A stretch of 64,000 nt of DNA from Apophysomyces variabilis (lineage: Eukaryota > Mucoromycota > Mucoromycetes > Mucorales > Mucoraceae): NCBI GenBank assembly GCA_002749535.1, contig MZZL01000405.1, positions 903,762 through 967,761 of the forward strand. The letters are read 5' to 3'. Below are positions 23,725 to 33,683 of the stretch, piece after piece. Below the pieces are notes generated by a model. The model ran no database searches and was not told the DNA's origin. It worked only from the letters and a program-made list of their open reading frames with translations. Each line of letters begins with the position of its first letter. Position 1 is the stretch's first letter. The position numbers were made by a program, and so were the translations under genes.

Positions 23725-23955
23725 ACTCAGAGCATCGGAATTTGACCCGGCCCTACCGGATATCTGCCGGACGGGACTCAGTGGGCCGGGATCCGACCAT
23801 AAAATTGGTCCGCCCGATATGGCCCGCCCGACTTCGCCCATGGGTCAATGCGCACATCTTAGTGTGATAGGCCTAGTGTGGCGAGCTCCGGGTTAAGATT
23901 TTGGCCCAGCCCAGCTATGACCCGACCGGTTAAGGCCCGCCCATTTCAAGCCCTA
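23725..23955. repeat. GC-rich, G/C-skewed repeat insert (probable non-autonomous element)
   Basis: About 230 bases of GC-rich DNA in an AT-rich setting, made of CCCGGCCC, GGGCCGGG, GGCCCGCCCG and similar blocks. It ends at GGCCCGCCCATTTCAAGCCC; the reverse complement, GGGCTTGAAATGGGCGGGCC, resembles fungal hAT-MITE ends. It lies at the 5' edge of the PD-(D/E)XK-like gene. The left end is not cleanly defined. Confidence 0.45.
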
Positions 23956-24329
23956 CATTTACTTCATATTTGTTAATAAGCTCTGCGCACCATACCAACC
24001 CGCTGGAAGGAATATTCAATCATGATTCATCGTGTTGCAATTGTTGATAAACAGAATCTTGTACGAGCAAAGGAAGATGTGAAATGCAGGATCGTTGACA
24101 ATTACGAGAAAAAAGAAAGACGAAGTTCAACGATCTGTTGTCGACTAAGTGAAAGGTATCAGTACTGATTATGAAGCTTGAAGTTCTCTCCAGGACAGTT
24201 ACAGTATCCTTCCATCAGATAGAGATTTTGGCTTTTGATTTTCTTTTATCGATTTCAGTCTGTATGTCATCAAATCTTCGGAAATATTGGCTTCGCCTAA
24301 ATTCCACTAGTAAATAGTATAAGAGTATA

Positions 24330-25400
24330 TCATCGAACGCAAATATTTAATATAACATACCCGCGCATTTTCATGATAAAGGTTACAATCAGTAGTTCCA
24401 CCAGTGGCTGCGTAATCATAATGAGACCGTCGCCTTGGATGAGCGTCACCGCTTGACCATGACAACTTTGAATTGGTCCGTGCCAGCTCCACTTTGCTTG
24501 ATGACTCGGTATCGTCATCAGAATAAGCTCCCCTAAGGGTGACGTTAAAATAAGTTTAAGGTATGATTGCTAACTATCACATGTCACAACGACGCTTGGA
24601 TGTAGTACTTTCATCATGGCTACATCCTGGACGTTTGTAACCCTTGTGTCTATCCTGCTGTTTGATACATGGATTTATTAATTCGCAACTTTCCTTCCCC
24701 TTTCTCGCCTGCGTTTTCGCACACTTAGAGATGGGTAACTGATACTACCACCAAAACATGTTTGAAATGCAGGCGACTACGGAACCTTCAGCTGATATAT
24801 GGTTGGTGGGTCCTTGCTGAATTCTCTCCATGATACGTGTCAACTCTGTGTCGTTGAGCTAGCAATGCAGCTGTTGCAAACCAGTCTTTTTTTTTGCCCT
24901 CGACAAACGCTTACTTATGTTTTTATGGAGATCTCCAATGTATGCTTTTAATTGTTTAGGCAGACTCTGATTACTTAACCAATCCAGATCGGTATGATAG
25001 TCGCTCACAATCTCTTTTACATCGCCTTTATGTTGTTTCTCAAGCTGAGGATGAGTAGCCCGGATGTAGTTTATGAGATCCCAATCTTGTGCAGCAAATC
25101 TACTAAAAAATTGTCTATCGCCTTCTGTCGAAAAGGGTACAGTGAACTTCTTAAAGTCTCGGGGCAAGCCATAATTATAGAGTTCCTTGGACACGAGAGC
25201 AAGTTCGCATAATAATTGGAACGAAAATTTCAGCGCAGCCAAGATTATTATCTGATGTAATTAAATTAGAATAATCCCCCGCCTCTCTCATCATGTAAAG
25301 ATATCGCATCTTCTTTACAAGAGACTTGGCTGGAAGGTGACAACATGACCGAAGGACCTTGTAAGTCATGTGGACATCTTGTTGCGAGTGGCTCCCGTGA
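24330..25400 (-). CDS. Possible unknown gene in the mobile island
   Basis: Minus-strand open frames at 25242-24859 (127 codons, helix-rich, beginning MAALKFSFQLLCELALVSKE and ending in a lysine-rich run then GLQQLHC) and at 24492-24307 look protein-like in composition. I recognise no domain and cannot link them by a convincing splice pair. The frame upstream of 25242 stays open into SSQVSCKEDAISLHDERG, so this may be a broken or multi-exon gene. Confidence 0.3.
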
Positions 25401-25832
25401 GCTTGGTGGCTATCCTATGCCATGACAATACCCGTTGCATGTGCGGTGGCAAATGTGTTTTGCTGTTACCTTGCAAAGGCGGCGATCGGTCCACTATTGC
25501 TTTTGTCTTTCCTCTTTTTCTTTTATAAATGGTTATGGATACAATGGCTGATAAATCCGAAAAGTTTTACTGAGCTAAGTTGTTTAGGTATTGCTCCATG
25601 TACTTTATTTCCAAAATTAAAGTTGCATCTAGCAAATTCACTTGGCGCATTTTGGAAACTGGGCTTGACGCTAACAAATTACATTAATTGTCGTGTTATA
25701 AGAGTTGGAATTGACCGATTTTTACATACCTGTCATAAAACTGACGACGCCATACCCATCTTCCCGCCAAGTGAATGCCAGACGCATGTATAAATTTCAG
25801 TTGATGAGTAATAGAAGAAAAATAACAATAGT

Positions 25833-25870
25833 ATTCAATGACACTTACTAAATACCGGGCGTAAAAGCCC
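25833..25870 (-). ncRNA. Candidate omega RNA scaffold hairpins (copy 2)
   Basis: Directly at the TAG ending the arginine-rich tail (25870-25872), the minus strand forms a GGGC/GCCC stem with a six-base loop (25857-25870). It is followed by a 7-bp stem (25833-25839 against 25847-25853) with a seven-base loop. Against copy 1 the second stem differs at two places, and both changes turn a Watson-Crick pair into a G.U-type pair, so pairing is kept. The surrounding 260 non-coding bases are as well conserved as the coding tail. Function as guide-RNA scaffold is inferred from position and from known TnpB/Fanzor biology. Confidence 0.45.
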
Positions 25871-28560
25871 TATCCACTTGACTCGTGGATCCTTTTCTGC
25901 CTTTTTGCTTGCTGCCTCTCAGATCGCCTTAAAGGAGCTCCAGACGATTCTGGTCTTTCTTCTTCTCGTCGGCTGATTCGTCTGCGAGATCTGGGTGGTT
26001 CAACCATAGTCTCGGTTTGGCTGGCTCTTGTTCGACGTCGTGCAGTTGGGGTTATCACCACCGCTTCTTGGCTAGACCGCCGTCGAGGCTCGGTAACCCC
26101 TGGCACCTCCTGTGCCCCCGCTACCTCTCGGCCACTAGCTCGCTCTTCTAGAAGGTTGTCACCGCTATCCCTTCGCTAGGGTGTCGTCAAGGTTCGACAA
26201 TCTCAGGCACCTCCGTCACCTCTCCACCACTAGCTCTCTGTTGAAGCCCTGCACGACCAGTCATCACCGTCGCCTCCTTTTCGCCAGCCACTTCCAGACG
26301 CCCTGACGAACGGATGAACCAACGAGGACGCTGCTGAAACCGTAGCATGTATCGTGCAATGGTAGCCTGGTTGTCTGCTGCATTACCATCCCGGTGGAAC
26401 GTACGATCACAGTTCGCACACTGAACGACGCGCAGCACTTTCTCCTGACCGTTCTCCAATCGAGCTCTGTCTTGCACCGTTGCCGTAGGAGGTCTTCTCA
26501 AAAAGCCAATACATCGGTCTTGGCCTTCCTTGGAACAACGACAACACACCTTGGATGTGAGATATTCATCGACTCGAGTGCATACGTCGGCATGTTGTCT
26601 GTCCTTGTTTCGATTCTTCTGGTTGGTCTTCCGGTACAAAGCATTGGCAATCTTGTGGTCCATAGGCGCCAAACCCCCTCGTCTTGACTTTCGACTCATC
26701 CCGTCTAAGCCAAAAGCGTAGACAAGGCGAGGCTCGTCGACGGTCTACGATTATCATCCATTTCGTGATTCATGTCGAAAGTACGCCTAGCTTGATTCGT
26801 GATGAGGTAGCAAGCCTTCTCAAGACACGATCTCTGAGATATCGCATTGTCCCAGATCCTGCAACGGACAGATCGGTTGGAGTAAAACTTTCATAACCGA
26901 AGACCATTCTCATTTGTCTTGAGTTGTTGCAGGTACTCCCGATATCTGTCATAAGTGCTTCGTGGTGATCCTTCACTTAAAGCAGCCTTGATGTCGTCAA
27001 TGTTGTTGGCAGCCTTGCGAGCTTCTAGCCAGTCGCGGTTTGGAATAGTTGCTGCCATACAGATAGCCTCGCTTGATAGTGAGCTGGGAACCGTATAGTC
27101 CAGGCTCCCTCGGTCGGAACACACTAGCAGCAGCACATACTTCTCCAAAGTCCAGACCAAACTACACCATCGTAATGCTGGAGATAATCGTACTGATCCA
27201 GATGAGCCAGCTTGCCATGTGTCCTTCAACCTCTCTCTTGTTGTTCGTCTGATCTCCGTCAAATACTTGCATGTAGTATTTCCACGACGTGACCTGAGCC
27301 AATCATTATATATACAATATAGGTGAACACCGTCAGTGTGAAAGACACAACGTCGAGAGAAACGAAGCTTGTTTTCATTGCCCGGTATTCGCTGGTTCAA
27401 CCATCGCATGTAACCCCGGTCTCGGACATCAACCTTTCCGTCTTTTGTAATGGTAGCTTGCCGACGGATGTCGAAGAGTGCGCTGAATGGATCTCTTTTC
27501 TTGATGCCATGGAGTCTTACACATGCATTTTGTAGATTGTCTCTCCCTGTAATCGAAATATAAGTGAATTTGCTCAACTACATATAATTAATAACCTCTA
27601 CTTACCTCTTGTCAATTCAGCAATGCGTCGATCATTGGGACCAGCTGTTAATTCTTGCTCCAATTGCTGAATGATAGGACGAGAGAAATTCTCAATGCAA
27701 GCGAGCAAAGTTGTCGTAAAGGAAAGATCGGAAGGGATAGCGATACGATGATGTGCTTGGAGAGGACATAAAACGAAAGATTGGGAATTATCTTCTCGCC
27801 TTTCCAGAAAGTAGATCATAAACGGGATCAATCTTGCAGCCTTTGCCCTGGAAAGTGTGCCTCCATAAGTTCGGTGGAGCACATCATCCTCGTTATCTTC
27901 ATCAACGTTCTCTTCACCATTGTTTCCACCGTTTGTTCCTTGTCTCCCATTCTCACCAAGACATTCAGACAGATTGACCTCGGACACTCGAATGCCTTTT
28001 ACTTGGAGATTACGCTCATCGGTGATGAAATCTTCAATCTGGGTATGAACGTCGTTTGCTAAACCAGCAAGGATGTCGCCAGTTGCTTGACGTTCTTCCT
28101 CTCGATCTTGCTCATGTTCTTCAAAATCTTTTTGATCAGCACCAGCTTCGCTAATATCGACTGACATGCCCCAGATTTGTTGAAATAAAGCAGTGATAAG
28201 CTTGTCCCTGTTTCTTGGCGATCCTGGGGGCACCGTTGCATGATTCTCAACTTCAAGTCGGCACCTGTCTCCATCAAATGCTTCAATGGAGTTTTTGTAT
28301 CGATTCATCATATTGATCACAAACTTGTTGACTTGTTCACGGATATTAGCTTCAGCGATGTATTGGAACCTCGGCTGTCGTTCCTGTGCAGCTACATGTT
28401 GAATTCTGTCATGAACAGAATGGATAATGTCTTGAATGAATTCCTCAAATCTTCCTTGATCTGGAGCAGGCTAACCAACTGGTACTCGAGCCACTTCTTT
28501 CAGTCGCGATCGAAGATAATTGCAGTAACGGTCCTTGAAGTTGTAAACGATGTTCTTTGG
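25870..28560 (-). pseudogene. Fanzor1-type RNA-guided nuclease, decayed
   Basis: Eukaryotic relative of TnpB and Cas12; intact members cut DNA guided by an omega RNA from the element's own 3' end. The order fits Fanzor1: N-terminal helical region (NIVYNFKDRYCNYLRSRLKE, then FEEFIQDIIHSVHDRIQHVA), acidic insert, RDPFSALFDIRR, FHTDGVHLY, RuvC-I (FGLDFGEVCAAASVF, about 27150-27110, catalytic Asp with F for the usual P), NRDWLEARKAANNIDDI, KFYSNRSVRCRIWDNAI, YAFGLDGM, then VDEYLTSKVCCRCSKEG and QCANCDRTFHRDGNAADNQ (about 26590-26340), the zinc ribbon plus final RuvC Asp. The tail is arginine/serine-rich. A genuine 59-base intron lies at 27547-27605. Damage: in-frame TAG near 28470, frame changes around RuvC-I, TGA at 26891, a frame change near 26740 and a stop at 26187. 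The zinc ribbon is intact. Confidence 0.85.
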
Positions 28561-29656
28561 GTGCATCCGAACAAAGTTTACATAGTTTATGTCATTTCCA
28601 TTTCATTGTACAACGGACTTGTATGGAATGTTACATAAATATTACACGTGTGGATGTAGTTTATAACTCGGTGTACTGTTCTCATCAATAATACTTCAAT
28701 GTCTACCTTAAATCAAAAATTATTTCATGCTCACAGAAAACGGCGGGAAAAGAACGAAAACGACATGTGAAGAAGAATAAACTAAGTGGGCGACATGCTT
28801 TTCATTGGGTTTTTTCTGCTAGATAAACGGAATAATGGTTGAAACACCCACCCAGATCATATTCATTGCAGTAAAAGTGCAAGAATACATAAAGTCCCCT
28901 TTAATGATCTTTTTGCAATTAGGACATCCTGACAACTCGCAGTGCATCTCAAATTCTGATATTAAGAAGTCGATTTCCCTAGGGGATAGATTGTTAAGAG
29001 CATTAGATATGTCATTATTCTAGCTTACAGACTCTGGATGCGTCTTATAGAGGTTTGTGGATTACTTTCTTTTTCGAGCTGAGTGAATGACATCGAGTTT
29101 CAATCTAGCACTATCTAGTTTCTTGGGTTTATTCAGTGGTTTAAATGAGCGCAAAAATAATAATTGTGTCCGCCCGGTCTAGATCAACCTGATAAAAATT
29201 GAGGGGGATGGAAAATATCGGGGAAGGGTGTGAGTATCAAAAAAGCCTTTTTGCAAGGAAGAAGCGGGCGACAGCAGGCCGGACAGGAACCCTGATGCGA
29301 CGGATAGCTTTTGCGGAGATATCGATATGTATTAGGCATGTGGATTGAATGGACGGCTTGTATTAGAGGAAATAGATTCAACAGACTTGGCATTTATGTA
29401 AACTTGAGCGTTGTGTTGTTTGAGCCTACTAGTTTCAACCTTGGCAGCAGCGAGTTCTGCTCTTGACTGTTTAACAGTGGGCATGGGGAGAGTTCAATGA
29501 TGTGGATGCACTTTTAGAATGAAGTAAAGCGGTAGCTAAGCAGAAAAAGGAGGGCATTGAATTTTTTTTTTTTTCATTTGTTGCGACATATAATTCCACT
29601 GGACTGCGACTTCGATTTTCGTAGTTTGCGAAATTATTTTTGGCAGATACTGTATA
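28560..29656 (-). other. Conserved 5' leader of the Fanzor element
   Basis: Non-coding or uncertain sequence shared with 2301-3422. It includes a T-rich run (about 29562-29575) and an open minus-strand frame (29393-29184) whose C-terminal part is shifted between the copies by single-base indels, which argues against coding. It presumably holds the promoter and one end of the transposon. Confidence 0.5.
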
Positions 29657-29766
29657 TGCCCACAGTAAATTGATTGAACGCAAGAGTGTTTGGCAAAGGC
29701 GAAAAAGGAGCAAGAGCAACGAATATATTTCTTTTATTTTTCAAGAGTACCATAGATATGGCGAAC

Positions 29767-30312
29767 CTTAACCATCAGCTTGATGCTGAACAAGAGAGTA
29801 ATACAGACTCGATGCTAGATATGCCAATATCGTGGTTACGACCTTCATTTGACACTCCCTCAAAAAAGAAAAAGTGAATAAACTGTTTGCAGCGCTTTCT
29901 ATATCACTTTTTATAAAAAGTATCTGTCAGTAACAATAAGGAATAATGATCTTGCCAAAACGTTGGCCGTGCAAACATCATCAAAAATATAAAAAGAAAG
30001 AAGAAGAAAAAAAGAAAACGCCTCAAGTTGGTTTGTCTATATACATAAGCAAAACCTGCGATTGTATCACATTTCTAGAATGTGATAAACAGCAAGAAGT
30101 TGTAGCCCTAGCGAGATCGGCGCAATCATGGACACTAGGCCATGAGACATTTGCGGTTATACTATGCGCAATATTATTTTTCTTAATATCACCTCCCGAT
30201 TGTCCTTCCTTGCTTATACAGACTTCTGGGTAAAGAGGGTTATCTACGAAATTTAACTGTATTCAATATTTCGAGGACGCTTGTTTCGAAGGTTCGTTTC
30301 TTTATTCTTGCA
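29767..30312 (-). repeat. Dispersed repeat, copy 2 (inverted relative to 22230-22787)
   Basis: This reverse-complement match of 22230-22787 begins in the last 40 or so codons of the PD-(D/E)XK-like gene (ATTAACCATCAGCTTGA region, plus orientation here, ending TPSKKKK near 29877) and runs into the 3' end of the DDE element. Together with copy 1 it brackets the Fanzor element with arms about 7 kb apart. Confidence 0.85.
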
Positions 30313-30560
30313 ACCTCCACTACGGGATAGAATAGCTGCAGAAATTTTTGCGGCTTTTGACTATTCGAACTATGCAATGTCTGTACGTCTTCTATGCGAT
30401 CTATACTATTTATGCGACCTATGAGACTCAGTTTTCCCACATTGGACCTGGCCATTGACCTTCTTCCCCTCGAGTTTTCTCTTTTTGAACACAGAAGTCT
30501 CATGTAGTTTTTCAGGGATATATCTATCATTCCGGTCTTAGATATATAGCGCCTAATATA
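30313..30560 (-). pseudogene. Second remnant of the IS630/Tc1-like element
   Basis: On the minus strand, about 30440-30545 matches 21800-21895 of the first DDE remnant (shared words gatagatatatc and gaaaactcgagg). The catalytic part corresponding to 21895-22229 is absent here. It is the continuation of the inverted duplication with an internal deletion. Confidence 0.65.
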
Positions 30561-31458
30561 GTTATTGTAATACCCTCTCACTCAATTTATTTTGCCGCCG
30601 TCCGTCAGAGGAAGTTAATACAATAAAAAAATTTTCCGCTCTCTTATTACATTATCCCATCGTTTCTTTGATGCCTTGTGAGTTTAACCAATCGACTACG
30701 TTATAGTGATTTGGAAGACAACTCAGATAAAGAGAAATGACAACTTAGGAGACAACACAGATCAAAAGAAATGTCGTAACCAAAGATCGACTAACCAATC
30801 AGAACAACAATGAATGCAGCAATTGTTTTATATGGGAGACTTCATCAACTGAAGATGTCGACTGCGGTAAAGAGCTTTATCTTTACAAGGTCAATTGGAA
30901 CATCGACTGCGCCATGCACTGCGGCACGTTAGAAAATAATATAAATTACTATAGAACTTGATAGCGAATAAAATCATCAATCGTCTACATTCTATTCTCT
31001 ATTGTTTGTTTTGCCTTGGGTCCCTAGTGGACTTGTCCGAAAACAATTACGCGAAGCAAGTCCAGATCATGTCGAGCATAAAAAGAAAACGACAGTCCTT
31101 TCTGTTGTTTTTGTAGAGTTGATTCACAATTACTGTTTTGGCGCGAGTTCCCGATCAAGCCGGAATATAAAAATTGTAAAGAAACAGAAACAAAAGATAA
31201 AAGTGTGCGACGGAGTTCGATGACGTTCATACTTTTATAGACGATTGAAAGGGCAACAATTCCATAGATTATGTTTCGCATGATATAATCTTAAACATCG
31301 CCCTTTTGTGTTTCTTCTGCTTCGATAATCAATCAATTCCTTCGTTCATCTCAAGATCGACACAAAAGAATTCCGAATCCCAGGGATGGGATTCAGTGAC
31401 TTTTGCGTTAACGCACCAATTCTGGCTCCGACGCAACGCAAAAATTTCCAAAATAAAT
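30561..31458. other. No gene seen
   Basis: Moderately AT-rich DNA between transposon remnants and the tRNA gene. Frames are short and unsupported. Confidence 0.5.
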
Positions 31459-31540
31459 CGTCAGCTACAGGGTTCGAACCTGTGCGGGCGAAGCCCACCA
31501 GATTTCAAGTCTGGCTCCTTAACCACTCGGACAAACTGAC
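31459..31540 (-). tRNA. tRNA-Ser(UGA)
   Basis: A class II tRNA on the minus strand, 82 bases. The acceptor stem is GTCAGTT/AGCTGAC (one G.U), the D arm contains GAGTGGTTAAGGA, and the anticodon stem CCAGA/TCTGG holds loop CTTGAAA, giving anticodon TGA. The long variable arm has stem GGGC/GCCC around TTC, as required for tRNA-Ser, and the T arm is CAGGTTCGAACCCTG. No intron. It lies at the edge of the hAT-rich DNA, and tRNA flanks are frequent transposon targets. Confidence 0.95.
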
Positions 31541-31796
31541 TTGTTGATGGTGTCAGTGGATAAAACCTTAAGGTTTGTATATCTGATATAAAGTTATTTG
31601 CAAGATAACTGTCTTTTATTTGATTTAAATAAAGAGTTTATATGGTTTTCTAAAACTTGCTATGGTATACGAGCAATATCTCTTTACTAAACTGATTATT
31701 CCTAATTTAGATATTGTTATTAATTAATAAATAAAGTCAGAAAAAAAATATTAAAAAGTTTATCTGTTATATAACTTAAATAGTGTGATAACTAGT

Positions 31797-33553
31797 GTTC
31801 TGCAAAAAAACCAAATAACTGAAACTGAGTTAGAACCAAACTAAAAAAATTAGTTTGATTTTTTCTTAGAACTAAACTAAAACTGAGGTCAGTTCTTTAT
31901 AAAAGAACTAAAGAACTAAAGAGTTAACACTGTGGTTGAAGGGTGATTCTACCACCTTTACACCATATGGTAGAATCTCTGGTTCCACCCACTTTCCACC
32001 CAGGTGGTAGAATTTCTTATATTACCACATTTTTCTCTCCCCCCAAACGCTGTTACTGTAGCAGACATGCATACAAAATTAAGTTACCACAGCAAAACTA
32101 GTGTATTCACATTTCCCAGGAACTGCATAATTATTTATGTCACATGCTTCTAACATGGTTTCTTTTTTTTTTACAGAGTTATCCCCGTTTTTCTTTTATT
32201 CATCCTTTTCTTTTGCAAACTTTTTCCTCTATACCATTTTTTGTTTCATAGTGTTTTACCACTTCTTCATCAGAAAACTCACTTTGAAAACGTTGCTAGT
32301 ATATGATCCTAATAATATGCAACCTTGATCTAAAAGCATACCCTTTGCTGGTAAGCTTTTATCTTCATTTCATAGCATCTCATTCTTTTTTTCTTTTGAT
32401 AGCTAGAATGATCACTACGTTATAGAAGAGCTTGCTTCTTACTTTTAATAAGGTATTTTGATTGATTGACCTAAATGTAACTAATCTTGACTTTTTGATT
32501 ATTATATAGAGTAGCTTTCGTTTCTTAACAAAATGGAAACAGAGAAAGATGACATACTTTTTAATGGTACAGATACTTTTTTACGTCGTAATTTAATTAC
32601 TTGGCAAGGTAACTTTTTGTAGGCCTATACGTAATGCTGCCATTCGTTATTGCATGCTGGCTTAGGTATGCTACTGTGTGTTAGCTTTTAGTACGTTTTA
32701 CTAATTGTCATTTTTAAAAGCTATGCTTCTTTAACCTTCAGTAATTAGGTAAGATAATATAAAACTAAGCATAAAGTTAGCTATTTGTTAGTACATTACG
32801 CTACATAGCTCCAAGAAAATAAAAGTGTCTGTTTTTTTCCTATATATATAGCTAAAGAAGCTTCCTTGTATATGATAAAGAAGTGTATCTTAATGGCTAA
32901 AATAATGTACACAACGAAAAGAACATCCAATCGGATAGACTAGATAAAAATCAGTAGCTCCAATAGAATGTATCGTTGTAGGCAAGTTAATCCAATAAAA
33001 AGTGCTTGAATAAAGGAATATGGTCGAATGAAACTAAAACGTTAGCCTCTAATGCATACTACTTGATCCAATAACATCAACGTAATGGTCTCTGTCATAT
33101 AGCAGTTCATCCAATTGTTGAACTTGGGGGGGGGGTAGAAAGGTGGTGGAAAAGGTGGTGGAAGGTACATTCCACAAACCTTTGAAGAGATTCCACCGCA
33201 TGGTGGAAAAGCGGTGGAAAGGTGGTGGAAAGGTGGTGGAATCTCAGATTCCACCAAGTTTCTACCGATGGTAGAATCTTTTTTTGACCGCAGTGTAAGA
33301 CTATTTTTTACTTATATTAATTAGCATAATTCTGAATTAAATTTAGTTTATTCAAAAGAAAAGGATGACCAAAATTCTAAAAGCATTAACTGTTTTATAA
33401 TATGTAGGTTTAGTCAATTATATATGTAGGGAAGTAAAAGGCATAATGCTAAAAAGCATTATTTAGATAGTGTTGACATTGCTAAAATAGCTAAATATTA
33501 TGCCACCATATTAGTAAGATTTGGCTATCAATATGACTGCATCGTAGTATTCT
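31797..33553 (-). mobile_element. hAT terminal fragment, copy A (transition-mutated, interrupted)
   Basis: Positions 33307-33546 duplicate 33619-33858, which encode the hAT C-terminal dimerisation region of copy B, and 31797-31927 duplicate the terminal part at 33549-33621. The two pieces of copy A are separated by the TIR element at 31928-33298. Relative to copy B nearly all differences in the coding part are C-to-T or G-to-A, and the frame is closed by stops. It ends in a TTCTGCAAAAAAAC-type terminus matching the copy B end. Confidence 0.75.
31928..33298. mobile_element. 1.37-kb non-autonomous TIR element nested in hAT copy A
   Basis: The left end CACTGTGGTT...GATTCTACCACC and right end (reverse-complemented) CACTGCGGTC...GATTCTACCATC form a terminal inverted repeat of about 30 bases, flanked by TAA on both sides. 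Inside each end are clusters of GGTGGAA/TTCCACC repeats (31970-32005 and 33125-33245), probably transposase binding sites. The interior is very AT-rich and holds no convincing gene. The CACTG ends recall CMC/KDZ-group DNA transposons, but the superfamily is not certain. Confidence 0.7.
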
Positions 33554-33683
33554 ACAAAAAAACTAAAGAACTGGAACTGAAGTCAGTTCTTTATAAAGGA
33601 ACCAAAGAACCAAAGCCATTTTTCACTTAGACTAATTAGCACAATTCTGAATCAGATCTAGTTTATTCAAAAGAAAAGGATGA

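Larger units (their letters stand above)
25600..29656 (-). mobile_element. Fanzor (eukaryotic TnpB-like) transposon, long copy
   Basis: The limits are set by where similarity to the copy at 1691-3422 stops. It contains one gene, the decayed Fanzor nuclease (28560-25870), about 1.1 kb of conserved 5' leader (28560-29656) and about 260 bases of conserved 3' end with hairpins. No transposase of another class and no terminal inverted repeats are seen, so the mode of movement is unknown. Its 5' end lies about 110 bases from the inverted PD-(D/E)XK/DDE repeat at 29767, and its 3' end enters the unknown-gene region at about 25.4 kb. The element sits inside older mobile DNA. Confidence 0.75.

Noticed and set aside
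26187..28560. Explaining all Fanzor frame breaks as introns
   Set aside because: One break is a real intron (27547-27605), but the TAG near 28470, the TGA at 26891 and the frame changes near RuvC-I have no splice pair that restores frame, so decay is the simpler reading.
29184..29393. Open frame conserved in both Fanzor-element copies (also 2883-3125)
   Set aside because: The C-terminal part differs between copies because of single-base indels, and no domain is recognisable. Conservation reflects recent common origin of the element rather than a second gene.
17439..31540. Functional clustering of seryl-tRNA synthetase and tRNA-Ser
   Set aside because: They are 12 kb apart with unrelated mobile DNA between, and eukaryotes do not generally cluster such genes. 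Coincidence is sufficient.
31928..33298. Possible CRISPR-like or minisatellite array because of GGTGGAA repeats
   Set aside because: The repeats are short, irregular, without spacers, and lie symmetrically at the ends of an element with terminal inverted repeats.
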